A stretch of DNA of 64,000 nucleotides from Leptospira noguchii serovar Panama str. CZ214 (lineage in GTDB: Bacteria > Spirochaetota > Leptospiria > Leptospirales > Leptospiraceae): positions 168,001 to 232,000 of the forward strand of contig NZ_AKWY02000020.1 in the NCBI RefSeq assembly GCF_000306255.2, written 5' to 3'. The notes under the pieces are model-generated. The model was not told the DNA's origin, made no database searches, and saw only the letters and a program-made list of their open reading frames with translations. Made by a program: the position numbers and the translations under genes. Within the stretch, counting starts at the first letter, position 1, and each line of letters starts with the position of its first letter. This document shows, in pieces, positions 52,685-64,000 of the stretch.

Positions 52685-53545
52685 ATGTATTTTGACCCTA
52701 CTCAAATTCATACCATCGCAGTCGACTTGGACGGAACACTTCTCAATTCTAAAAGTAGAATTTCTCCTTTAACGTATTCGGTTCTTCAAAAAGCGATCGA
52801 CCAAGGAAAAAACTTGGTGATCGCCACCGGAAGAAGATTCTATTCCACTTTTGGATTTGCAAAAGAATTCAAAGGAGAGGTTCATGTGGTGTCCAACAAC
52901 GGCCAGATTTTACGTAAGTCTCCGAGTGCGGAAAGAATTTCCGAAAGCTACTTGGGATTAGAAGCCGTTCGAAAAATTCTTCAAATAGGAAAAGAGTTTC
53001 ATACTCCTCCCATCTTACACGTGGATCAATTCGAAGAAGGGGTGGACATGCTTACCGAAATTCCGATTACCGGCAAAGTATATCATAATTATTCCGGTGG
53101 AGATCATTCTAGAACCAAGGCGGTCGGAGATTTTCTTTCTACAGATCTTGAAAAAATTTTAGTCATCTGTTTTCTTTCTCTTCATAAAGAAGATTTAGAT
53201 TCCCTCATTCGTAAAATTCATTCTTTAACGGAGTCCTGTGAATTTAGATGTATTCTCACTAAAATTCCTGGGGTTTCTTATTGTGTGGAAATCATCAATG
53301 TCTCTGTATCTAAGTGGTCCGGTATTTCTAGATTTCTTTCCTTAAAAGGTTTGGACGGAAAAGGTGTTATTTCTTTCGGAGATGAAAGAAATGATCTTGA
53401 AATGATCCTTCATTCTGGTGTTGGTTTTGCGATGAAAAATGCAATTCCTGAAATCAAAAAGTCCGCGAGGAACGTTACGCGATACAGTAATGAAGAAGAT
53501 GGAGTCGCTCTGGCTTTAGTGGAAAATCGGGTTGTTCTTTTTTGA
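52685..53545 (+). CDS. HAD-superfamily (Cof-like) phosphatase, 286 aa
   Basis: HAD-IIB layout: motif I VDLDGTLLNSKSRI with both catalytic Asp residues, motif II in NLVIATGRRFYST, the C2 cap domain about 85-195, and motifs III/IV in KGVISFGDERNDLEMI (GDxxND). Such enzymes dephosphorylate sugar phosphates, pyridoxal phosphate or flavin mononucleotide; the substrate cannot be inferred. I prefer ATG 52685; TTG 52673 right after GGTGGA is an alternative. The 3' end overlaps an oppositely oriented small gene by 30 bp. It precedes the heme operon by about 300 bp. Confidence 0.9.
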   Translation: MYFDPTQIHTIAVDLDGTLLNSKSRISPLTYSVLQKAIDQGKNLVIATGRRFYSTFGFAKEFKGEVHVVSNNGQILRKSPSAERISESYLGLEAVRKILQIGKEFHTPPILHVDQFEEGVDMLTEIPITGKVYHNYSGGDHSRTKAVGDFLSTDLEKILVICFLSLHKEDLDSLIRKIHSLTESCEFRCILTKIPGVSYCVEIINVSVSKWSGISRFLSLKGLDGKGVISFGDERNDLEMILHSGVGFAMKNAIPEIKKSARNVTRYSNEEDGVALALVENRVVLF

Positions 53546-53734
53546 AGTAGAAGACGGTGCTGCGTCGCAACTTTTACATACTCCGTTATAACAACCAAAG
53601 TCTTCTTCTTTTAAGTTAGTCGGTTTGCCGACCAGTTCTTGGATAACGGATAATAATGGAAAAAAAAGTCGAATTGCCGTTAGACTAACGATTCCATATA
53701 CGATCCAATCCTGAATTTGCAAACTTAGGTGCAT
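53516..53734 (-). CDS. Small Cys-containing membrane protein, 72 aa
   Basis: One hydrophobic span (about residues 9-32, DWIVYGIVSLTAIRLFFPLLSVI) and a C-terminal tail with three cysteines (CYNGVCKSC), reminiscent of the small FeoB-associated Cys-rich membrane proteins. Placement beside the heme operon would suit an iron-related role, but the similarity is only in layout. The ATG at 53734 is chosen; a TTG start at 53806 would run into the hemA regulatory box. It overlaps the HAD gene's end by 30 bp in antisense. No strong ribosome site, so existence is not certain. Confidence 0.5.
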   Translation of the reverse strand: MHLSLQIQDWIVYGIVSLTAIRLFFPLLSVIQELVGKPTNLKEEDFGCYNGVCKSCDAAPSSTSKKNNPIFH

Positions 53735-53789
53735 AAGCTCAAATTGAAAATCAGTCTCAATAAAGTCAATAGAAACTTTTTTATAAGAA

Positions 53790-53805
53790 TGACACTTCTT
53801 TGACA
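53790..53805 (+). promoter_or_regulatory. HemR box (TGACA-N6-TGACA) at the hemA promoter
   Basis: The direct repeat TGACA CTTCTT TGACA sits 38 bp before the hemA ATG. As I recall the literature, this is the recognition pattern reported for the Leptospira HemR regulator, encoded in this same operon. The second half forms part of a TTGACA -35 box. Confidence 0.8.
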
Positions 53806-53830
53806 ATCAGCGCTTAAAAACTGGTATAGT
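53800..53830 (+). promoter_or_regulatory. Heme operon promoter
   Basis: TTGACA (53800-53805) and TATAGT (53825-53830) with a 19-bp spacer, 12 bp before the hemA ATG. The wide spacer is consistent with a promoter that needs an activator bound at the overlapping HemR box. Confidence 0.55.
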
Positions 53831-53842
53831 TCTTTTATTGGT

Positions 53843-54696
53843 ATGTGGTCCACTCTGAGAGTTTATCATTCGGTTCAAAAAGATCGAGAAAATTTAGAAA
53901 TTCCAGGTTCTTATTCTTGGTCTACTTGTATGCGTACGATTTGGATTACAGATAGTAGAATTCATCGTGAACCTTCCGATTTTCCGGTTACTTTAGAAAA
54001 ATATTCCGGTTATCACGGATACCGTTTTGTTCTCGAAGTCATTTCCGGTCTTCATTCCAAACTTTTAGGTGAAACGGAAGTTCTCGCTCAATTTAGAAAC
54101 AAGTTTAAAATTCTCCCCTCCTCTGCTTTTGGTGAATATCTAGCAAAACTTAGAGATTCTCTCATTCAAGATTCAAGAAGTATTCGTTCCCGTTATCTAC
54201 AAAATATAGGAGAACAATCTTACGGCGGGCTTGCAAATAAATATCTTAAGGATCAAGATTTTGTTTCTGTTTTAGGAACGGGACAACTCGCAGAAAAAAT
54301 TCTTCCTTGGTTAAAACATAGGGATGTAATTCTTGTCGGTCGTAATCAAAAACGTATATTAGAACTTTCTAAACAATTTGACGTGTCTATAAAATTATTA
54401 AGCGAATGGAGTCCTGTCGGCGGGGCGATCGTGATCGCTGCTCCCATAGATCTGAGCGACTGTATGAATTTGATCACCAGTGGTACGGTTGTGGTAGATT
54501 TTAGGGAAATTCCTTTGGAGAAAGATTGGTCTGATACAATCTCGTATATATCGTTTGCGGAAATGTTGGATTCTATTCGTGAAACCGAAGAAAAAACTTT
54601 GCAGATTCGGAAAATGCTCCAGCCATTTTTAGACAAACTTGTAAAAGAAAGAGAGTTAGAAGCTCAGCAATTTATTTTCGGTTGGGAAGAACTGAC

Positions 54697-54712
<16 letters not shown>
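53843..54712 (+). CDS. hemA: Glutamyl-tRNA reductase, short form, 289 aa
   Basis: First enzyme of the C5 heme pathway, reducing glutamyl-tRNA to glutamate-1-semialdehyde. The catalytic Cys29 lies in SWSTCMRTIWI (family STCNRxE); the second conserved block is ISGLHSKLLGETEVLAQFR; the NADPH region is SVLGTGQLAEKI. At 289 aa it is much shorter than the usual about 420; the C-terminal dimerisation helix region is reduced to a few helices, and the Asn/Arg of the catalytic motif are changed. The next gene starts 16 bp before its end. First gene of the operon, under the HemR box. Confidence 0.92.
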
Positions 54713-57243
<2,531 letters not shown>

Positions 57244-57247
<4 letters not shown>

Positions 57248-58574
57248 GTCAAGACAACCCAACCTCTAAACTGATTTCCAATTTTTGGAAAGGAAAATCT
57301 TCCGAAGAACTTTTTGAAAGAGCAAAAAAAGTTTCCCCTGGGGGAGTTCATTCTCCAGTCCGCTCTTTTCGTTCCGTGGGAGGCACTCCCGTATTTTTTG
57401 TTTCTGCAAAAGGAGCAACGTTAACCGACATATCTGGTAAAGAATACATTGATTACTGTTTGAGTTTTGGTCCTTTGATCTTGGGTCATAGAGATCCAGA
57501 AGTAGAAGAAGTAGTTCTTGAAACTGCCGAAATTGCCTGGAGTTTTGGGGCCGCGGAACCCTACTCTCTCGAATTGGCGGAATTGATTTCAAGCCAAGTT
57601 CCTTGGGCTGAGAAGGTTCGTTTTGTAAATTCGGGAACTGAAGCTGTGATGAGCGCACTTCGTGTTGCACGAGCCGCTACTGGAAGGGAAAAAATTTTAA
57701 AATTCGATGGATGTTATCACGGCCATTTGGACGCCCTTCTCGTAAAAGCTGGTTCTGGACTTGCAGGTGAGCCCTCTTCCGATAGCGCCGGAATTTCTGC
57801 AACGTCAATCGCGAACACCCTTGTGTTGCCTTTGGACGATGAGGTTTCCGTAGAAAAAATTTTTGAAACCGAAGGAAAAAATATTGCCGCTTTGATTATA
57901 GAGCCGCTTCCGGCTAACTATGGTTTGTTGGTCCAAAGAAAGGAGTTCCTTTTAAAAATTGTAGAGATTGCTAAAAAATATGGAACGTTAGTCATATTTG
58001 ACGAGGTGATTTCCGGATTTAGAACCGGTTTTCAAGGGATGTCCGGTTTACTTGGAATTTATCCCGATTTAGTGACGTATGGTAAAATTATAGGTGGAGG
58101 GTTCCCTGTCGGTTGTTACGCGGGCAGAAGGGATCTTTTGGATCTGGTTGCTCCTTCCGGTCCAGTATACCAAGCGGGTACTCTGAGCGCAAACCCATTT
58201 GGAATGAGAGCCGGGCTTGCTACTTTAAAAAAAGCGCAAAGAGATTCCATTTATTCAGTGTTAGATGGTAGGACTAAGGTTTTTGCAAACGAAATGATCA
58301 AACTTCTAAACAATAAATCAAATCAAGAATGGGAGGCAGTTGTTCATTCTTCTTTGTTTTGGTTTCGAAAAAAAACGCAACAACCCGTACGTAGGATCGA
58401 CCTGATCCCGGAAGGACATAAGGAAGGATTTGCAAAAGTATTTCATACTTTTCTAAAGAATGGAATTTATCTTGCTCCTTCCGGTTACGAAGTAGGATTT
58501 TTATCCTGGGCGCATAATGATGACGTTATCACAAAAACTTTAGAAATAGCGGATAAGGCACTTAAAACTTTCTG

Positions 58575-58575
<1 letters not shown>
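57244..58575 (+). CDS. hemL: Glutamate-1-semialdehyde 2,1-aminomutase, 443 aa
   Basis: PLP enzyme that isomerises glutamate-1-semialdehyde to 5-aminolevulinate. The PLP lysine is Lys281 in [20 protein letters not shown]. Other landmarks: [41 protein letters not shown] and [12 protein letters not shown]. The start is TTG 57244 overlapping the hemB stop (TTGA), with AAGGAG nine bases before. The stop overlaps the kinase gene (TGATG). Order differs from the pathway order, but all genes share one transcript. Confidence 0.97.
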
Positions 58576-59494
<919 letters not shown>

Positions 59495-59498
<4 letters not shown>

Positions 59499-60187
59499 GA
59501 GCCAAACTTTTGTTAGTCGAAGACGATCGTTCTCTTGGGGAGACTCTACAAGAACGTTTACAAAAGGAAGGATATGAGGTTCTTTGGACGGTTTCGGCGG
59601 TTTCGGCGAAAAAGTTGGTCAAGGACGAAAAGCCTCATCTAATTCTTTTAGATGTACGTCTGCCGGATGGAGATGGTTTTACTCTTGCGGAAGAGTTAAA
59701 AGAAAATAAAGATTGTCCTCCATTTTTATTTTTAACTGCACAGGCAGGTGCTCCAGAAAGACTCAGGGGATTTGAGTTAGGCGCCGAAGAATTTATACCA
59801 AAACCGTTTCATCTCAAAGAATTACTTTTAAGAGTCAAACACGTATTAGAATCTCATAAACATTCCGTGGAAGAGACCAGATTTATATATAAGGATTTCA
59901 TGTTAGACTTTCAAGGATTTCAGATTAAAAGAGGAAACGAAGAATTCCCTCTTTCTAAAAGAGATTGCGCCCTACTCCATTTTTTAGTAAGCGAAAGGGA
60001 TCGAACGGTCAGCCGCGCGGAAATCTTAGATAAACTCTGGGGAGAAGAAAGTTTTCCCACCAATAGAACGATAGATAACTCGATCGTAAGACTTAGGCAG
60101 GCTTTCGGAGAAGAAGGAGAAAAAGTGATCCGTTCCGTGAGAGGAGTCGGTTATCAATGGACCGGAGAAATCAAAAATGCCAAATGA
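59495..60187 (+). CDS. hemR: OmpR-family response regulator HemR, 230 aa
   Basis: The receiver has E9-D10-D11, phospho-acceptor Asp53 in LILLDVRLPDGDG, Thr in FLTAQAGAPER and Lys in IPKPFHLKE. The winged-helix domain (about 125-225) has EFPLSKRDCALLHFLVSE, SRAEILDKLWG and IDNSIVRLRQAFG. It is encoded ATGA-coupled to the kinase. The HemR box before hemA implies autoregulated heme synthesis. The downstream hemE starts inside its end (60177), so regulator and pathway enzymes are made together. Confidence 0.95.
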
Positions 60188-61199
60188 GAAATATACAAAT
60201 GCTTTAAATGGAATCGCGCAAAAAATTCCTCCGGTATGGATGATGAGACAAGCAGGTCGTTATCATAAGCACTACCAAACTCTCAGAGCAAAATATTCTT
60301 TTGAAGAACTATGTAAAAATCCAGATTTGGCCGCAGAGGTCGCCTATGGTCCCGTAAACGAATTTGATTTTGACGTTGCGATTCTTTTTTCGGATATACT
60401 TTTTCCTTTAGAAGCTTTGGGAATGGGACTTCATTATACGGACTCGGGACCAGTGTTGGATTTAGAAATTCGTTCTAAAGAAGATTTGAACAAATTAAAG
60501 CCAGTAGAAGATTCAATTTTTCTTATGCAGTTTCAGAAGACAGCGCTACAACTGACTCGGGAAAGATTACCAAAAGAAAAATCACTGATTGGGTTTGTGG
60601 GTGGTCCTTGGACTTTATTTACGTATGCAGTTTGTGGAAAACACGAAGGCAATTTATTTCTTCCTAAAACCTTGACGGAAGTAAGAAAAGAATTTTTAAA
60701 AAAGATAATCCAATTTTTAAAAGAGAACATTTCTATCCAATTAGAAGGAGGGGCTGATTTAATTTTAATCTTTGATACCGCGGGAGGGGATCTTTCGCCA
60801 GAACTTTTTAAAGAGATCGTAGTTCCGGGAATAAAAACCTTGGCCGATTTTTTTCCTGGAAAGGTCGGATATTATGGAAGAGGAACTTCGACGATACACT
60901 TCGAGATGATTCGGGAAATTGCCACACTTACAGGTTTTGGATTTGATCATAGATGGGATTTAAGAGAAATTTTTAAGTCAGAAAAAAGGATGATTCAAGG
61001 GAATTTTGATCAGTCCTTATTGTTTTTAGAAAAAAAAGAATTTAAGAAAACTCTAATGAATTATTTGGAACCTTTTAGAAAACTTTCCCCTGCAGAAAGG
61101 ATTGGTTGGGTTTGTGGTTTAGGGCACGGAGTAATGCCAAAAACGCCGGAATACAACGTGAAAACATTCGTGGAAATTGTGAGAGATACGTTTCGATGA
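60177..61199 (+). CDS. hemE: Uroporphyrinogen decarboxylase, 340 aa
   Basis: Removes four carboxyl groups from uroporphyrinogen III to give coproporphyrinogen III. The conserved N-terminal block PPVWMMRQAGRYHKHY with active-site Arg is present, as are DFDVAILFSDILFPLEALGMG, GFVGGPWTLFTYAV, LIFDTAGGDLSP and GLGHGVMPKTP at the end. The length is typical (about 340). ATG 60177 has GGAGA nine bases ahead and overlaps hemR by 11 bp. Its TGA overlaps the hemN ATG. Confidence 0.97.
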   Translation: MPNEKYTNALNGIAQKIPPVWMMRQAGRYHKHYQTLRAKYSFEELCKNPDLAAEVAYGPVNEFDFDVAILFSDILFPLEALGMGLHYTDSGPVLDLEIRSKEDLNKLKPVEDSIFLMQFQKTALQLTRERLPKEKSLIGFVGGPWTLFTYAVCGKHEGNLFLPKTLTEVRKEFLKKIIQFLKENISIQLEGGADLILIFDTAGGDLSPELFKEIVVPGIKTLADFFPGKVGYYGRGTSTIHFEMIREIATLTGFGFDHRWDLREIFKSEKRMIQGNFDQSLLFLEKKEFKKTLMNYLEPFRKLSPAERIGWVCGLGHGVMPKTPEYNVKTFVEIVRDTFR

Positions 61200-62545
61200 C
61201 TGTCGTGAAAGATTTAATTGCAAAATACGATATCCCTGCGCCTAGGTATACGAGTTATCCTACCGTGCCGTATTGGTCCGAAAATCCTACTACAGAAGAA
61301 TGGTTAGAAAAAGTAAGAAAACGTCTTCGTTTTGAACATACGTCGCTTTCTTTATATTTACACATACCGTTTTGTGAAACCCTATGTTCTTTTTGCGGAT
61401 GTAATACTTCGATTACAAAAAATCACTCTGTGGAAGATCCGTATGTAGAAACTATTTTATTAGAATTTTCTAATTATCTAAACGATGTGCCAGAAATAGC
61501 AAAAAGAGAGTTAAAAGAATTGCACCTAGGAGGAGGAACTCCTACATACTTATCTGAGAGAAATTTGGAAATTCTTTTGGATTCAATATTAAAAAAAATG
61601 AATCTACCTTCTAAATACGAGTTTTCTCTTGAAGTAGACCCACGTAGAACCAGAGATACACAACTAAAAATATTACGCGATTTCGGATTTAGTAGAATCA
61701 GTTTAGGAGTTCAGGATTTTGATCCAGAAGTGCAGAGATTGGTCAATCGGACACAACCTTTTGAGATGACGGAAAGAATCACCGAACTTTCTAGAAAACT
61801 AGGGTATACTTCTGTAAACTTTGATTTAATTTACGGACTTCCAAAACAAAATCTGCAAAACATGAAACGCACCGTAAAAAAAACTTTAGAGTTACGTCCG
61901 GATAGAATTGCGTTCTACAGCTATGCACATGTTCCTTGGCTCAAGGCGTCTCAAAGATTGTTTACAGAAGTAGACTTACCTTCTGGTTCCGCAAAACGAG
62001 AGTTATACGAAGTTTCCAGAGAAATGTTTTTAAAAGCGGGTTATATCGAGATCGGAATGGATCATTTTGCATTGGAATCGGATTCACTTTTTCAAGCGGT
62101 AAAAAACGGAAACCTGCATCGAAACTTTATGGGATACACTTCCAAAACAACAGATATGCTTTTGGGTCTCGGAGTTTCGGCAATTTCGGATAGTTGGGAT
62201 TGTTTTCATCAAAACGAAAAAATTGTCAAAAAATATCAAAAGCGTATCCACGCCGAAAGATTCGCCACACTTCGGGGACATAAGTTGAATGAGGAAGATT
62301 TGATACAAAGATCTTTGATTTTGCAATTATCGACCAATGGAAAGGTTATAGTACCGGAGGAAATTTTGGGAGAAGTGAGGCTGTATTTAGCCTCTATGGA
62401 AGACGATACTTTAGTTAGATGGGAAGGAAATCTTCTCTCTTTGACCGAAAAAGGTAGACCTTTTCTTAGGAATGTTTGTACAAGTTTGGATTTGAGGTTG
62501 CGTAGAAAAAGTCCTGAATTGAGAGTTTTTTCAAGTTCGATTTAA
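61196..62545 (+). CDS. hemN: Oxygen-independent coproporphyrinogen III dehydrogenase, 449 aa
   Basis: Radical-SAM enzyme converting coproporphyrinogen III to protoporphyrinogen IX. The cluster motif is Cys60, Cys64, Cys67 (CETLCSFC) with a following Cys69, as in true HemN (CxxxCxxCxC) rather than HemW. ELHLGGGTPTYLSE, SLEVDPRRT, RISLGVQDFDPEVQRLVNR and NFDLIYGLPKQ also match. The C-terminal HemN domain is present, supporting a real decarboxylating enzyme. I start at ATG 61196, which overlaps the hemE stop (ATGA); the longer frame would run 90 bp into hemE. Last of the tightly packed genes. Confidence 0.95.
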   Translation: MTVVKDLIAKYDIPAPRYTSYPTVPYWSENPTTEEWLEKVRKRLRFEHTSLSLYLHIPFCETLCSFCGCNTSITKNHSVEDPYVETILLEFSNYLNDVPEIAKRELKELHLGGGTPTYLSERNLEILLDSILKKMNLPSKYEFSLEVDPRRTRDTQLKILRDFGFSRISLGVQDFDPEVQRLVNRTQPFEMTERITELSRKLGYTSVNFDLIYGLPKQNLQNMKRTVKKTLELRPDRIAFYSYAHVPWLKASQRLFTEVDLPSGSAKRELYEVSREMFLKAGYIEIGMDHFALESDSLFQAVKNGNLHRNFMGYTSKTTDMLLGLGVSAISDSWDCFHQNEKIVKKYQKRIHAERFATLRGHKLNEEDLIQRSLILQLSTNGKVIVPEEILGEVRLYLASMEDDTLVRWEGNLLSLTEKGRPFLRNVCTSLDLRLRRKSPELRVFSSSI

Positions 62546-62582
62546 TTCGATCTTGGGTCAAAAAGTTGTCCAATAGATTATA

Positions 62583-62614
62583 GGTAAGAAGTTACAATCT
62601 TAAAACTTCTTACC
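62583..62614. promoter_or_regulatory. Perfect 11-bp inverted repeat between hemN and the next gene
   Basis: GGTAAGAAGTT (62583-62593) and AACTTCTTACC (62604-62614) surround a 10-nt spacer, 16 bp before the TTG at 62630. There is no U run, so it may be an operator, an mRNA processing stem or a translation-control hairpin for the following gene. Confidence 0.5.
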
Positions 62615-62629
62615 ACGGGAAGGTCCGTT

Positions 62630-63595
62630 TTGAAATCATCTTTAAAAAAACTCGTTTTAGTTTTTGGCATATCTTTTATATTCATTTTTTCGATTTCGGC
62701 GGAGACTGTTCTACTTCAAGAAGGCGGCAGTTATCGAGGTAAGGTAATTACACAAAATCAAAAGACACTTACGATTCAAACAAAACACGGTAAACACGTA
62801 ATATCTAAAAAAGAAATTTTAAAAGTAATTTATAAGGATGTGAGCGAAGAAGAGGAAGAAAACGTTCGCAACGCTGAAATCCAAAGATTAGAAGAAGAAA
62901 AACTTACAAAACAAAGAAATCTAGAATTAAAAAAACAGCAAGAGGAAGAAGAAAGACTTAGAAAAGAAAGAGAGGCTGCGGAAAAAAATAAACCGGTTCC
63001 ACCGCCTCCACCACCACCTAAAAAACCGGAGGTTTCTAGAGTTGGGGCTCTTGCAAGATCCGTAGTACTTCCAGGTTGGGGACAATGGGCAAGTGGAAGA
63101 AAGTTTGCGGCGATCATTTATCCTACTCTTTTTTTGGCTGCTGGTTACGCAGTATATGAGAATAATCGCAAGTATGTAGTTGCCAAAAGAGAATACGAAA
63201 GTTACGGAAATCCATACTCAAACAGTTCTCTCGCACTCGCTGCTTTAGGAATGCCCAATCCCGAGTTACCTCCCGTAATTACCGACCCGCTTACTCTTCA
63301 TCTTTATAATCAGGAACTAAGTCCTTATCAGGATAAAAGGGAAGCAGTAGATAAGGCCTATAAAAATCTGCAAACCAGCATAGGTGTGTTAGCTGGAATT
63401 TATGTGATCAACTTGATGGATGCGTTTATTTTTGGCGGGCAAATTTCTTCCACGGTAGGAATTTCAAACGGAGCGACTAAGGGATTGATTTTTGATTACA
63501 ACCCGATGGCGAATTCCGGAACAACAAACGGCGGTTTTACGAACGGGCCTACTTTTGAGTCTAAATATACATTCGGCTACAGGTATCAATTCTAG
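62630..63595 (+). CDS. Exported DUF5683-like protein with poly-proline linker, 321 aa
   Basis: A signal peptide-like start (KKLVLVFGISFIFIFSISAE, cleavage near ISAE) is followed by a small beta domain (about 25-70), a Glu/Lys/Arg coiled coil (about 70-122), a run of seven prolines, and then a DUF5683-like C-terminal domain (GALARSVVLPGWGQWASGRKFAAIIYPTLFLAAGYAVYE) with membrane-associated segments. Similar proteins occur in many Leptospira genomes; function unknown. It starts with TTG, preceded by GGGAAGG six bases away. It lies between hemN and hemG in the operon direction, possibly with its own control. Confidence 0.7.
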   Translation: MKSSLKKLVLVFGISFIFIFSISAETVLLQEGGSYRGKVITQNQKTLTIQTKHGKHVISKKEILKVIYKDVSEEEEENVRNAEIQRLEEEKLTKQRNLELKKQQEEEERLRKEREAAEKNKPVPPPPPPPKKPEVSRVGALARSVVLPGWGQWASGRKFAAIIYPTLFLAAGYAVYENNRKYVVAKREYESYGNPYSNSSLALAALGMPNPELPPVITDPLTLHLYNQELSPYQDKREAVDKAYKNLQTSIGVLAGIYVINLMDAFIFGGQISSTVGISNGATKGLIFDYNPMANSGTTNGGFTNGPTFESKYTFGYRYQF

Positions 63596-63703
63596 GATTT
63601 GGTTATATTAGAATTCAATAATTCTTTTAAGAATAATAGAAAGAATCTACTTTCTTTTATGATTGCTGATTTACAATCTTTCGATTCTTTTTAAAATAGA
63701 TCC

Positions 63704-64000
63704 GTGAAAATACAATCACCGGATTATATAGTTATCGGAGCGGGTTTTACAGGACTTCTTTATTCTACCCTTGCTATTTTAGAGGGAAAATCTGTGTTTC
63801 TTTACGAAAAACAGAATCGATCCGGAGGATTGGTAGGCTCCATTCAAACACCATTTGGACTTGTAGAAACGGCTGCAAATGGAATCTTAAATTCGTACCA
63901 ACTCGAGGAACTAACGTCCGCGCTTGGTTTGAAAATTCTTACCGCAGAAAAAAAATCCAAAAAAAGATTTATCTGGAAAAACGGATCTCCTACTATATTT
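63704..64000 (+). CDS. hemG: Protoporphyrinogen oxidase, N-terminal part (runs off the window)
   Basis: The first 99 residues of an FAD-dependent oxidase of the HemY/PPOX type: the dinucleotide-binding motif DYIVIGAGFTGLLYSTLAI, then VFLYEKQNRSGGLVGSI, the typical continuation of the flavin amine oxidase fold, and LVETAANGIL. It oxidises protoporphyrinogen IX to protoporphyrin IX, following hemN in the pathway. The start is GTG 63704. Leptospira annotations call this gene hemG although the fold is that of HemY. The C-terminal part is outside the window. Confidence 0.88.
   Translation, partial: MKIQSPDYIVIGAGFTGLLYSTLAILEGKSVFLYEKQNRSGGLVGSIQTPFGLVETAANGILNSYQLEELTSALGLKILTAEKKSKKRFIWKNGSPTIF

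Noticed and set aside
61106..61195. N-terminal extension of hemN
   Set aside because: Would lie within hemE; the ATGA overlap at 61196 and family alignment of the start support the shorter protein.

Overview
This window looks like chromosome II of a pathogenic Leptospira, close to L. interrogans. The grounds are the low-GC coding style with frequent TTG/GTG starts, a DUF1564 gene (a Leptospira-typical family), a heme operon with a fused hemC-hemD gene and an embedded hemK/hemR pair, aconitase, asd and metF on a replicon carrying parA-parB-rep, and many short Leptospira-type intergenic repeats. The assignment comes from recognising gene content; no database search was run.

0-12 kb: the end of a probable acyltransferase and two uncharacterised coupled genes; a DUF2892 protein; an alpha/beta-hydrolase-like gene; a LytTR response regulator with a cytoplasmic GAF/PAS/LytS-type kinase; two small heat shock proteins, each followed by a hairpin; an unusual kinase with an NMT1/SsuA-like substrate-binding domain at its N terminus, coupled to a membrane-anchored protein; and a lytic transglycosylase. 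12-27 kb: TetR regulator, aconitase, OmpA-like protein, EpmA, STAS-like protein, DUF4279 protein, an OmpR-type regulator followed by an exact 109-bp duplicate of part of itself, pterin dehydratase, a three-gene membrane cassette (DUF883-like, holin-X-like, small protein), DUF1761 protein, and many dispersed repeats. 27-37 kb: a minus-strand run SGNH protein - asd - unknown 653-aa protein - pyk - lipoprotein, then a polytopic membrane protein convergent with an MBOAT O-acyltransferase.

37-46 kb is the replicon maintenance region. A 1.9-kb stretch without intact genes precedes four minus-strand genes ending in a degenerate enhancer-binding-like regulator. A 245-bp divergent intergenic region carries two perfect 16-bp palindromes of one family, followed by parA, parB, a structured leader and a plasmid-type rep gene. 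The rep gene contains two exact tandem 23-bp repeats that lie in different reading frames, which suggests DNA-level function (iterons, possible origin). Gene orientation is mostly minus to the left and plus to the right of this region, as expected around a bidirectional origin.

46-64 kb: a discoidin-like plus phage-tail-fibre-repeat protein, metF, mqnD (futalosine menaquinone pathway), a DUF1564 protein, a HAD phosphatase, and the heme operon hemA-hemCD-hemB-hemL-hemK-hemR-hemE-hemN-(DUF5683-like)-hemG. Most of the adjacent heme genes overlap by a few bases. A direct repeat TGACA-N6-TGACA at 53790-53805, matching the HemR box described for Leptospira, sits at the hemA promoter.
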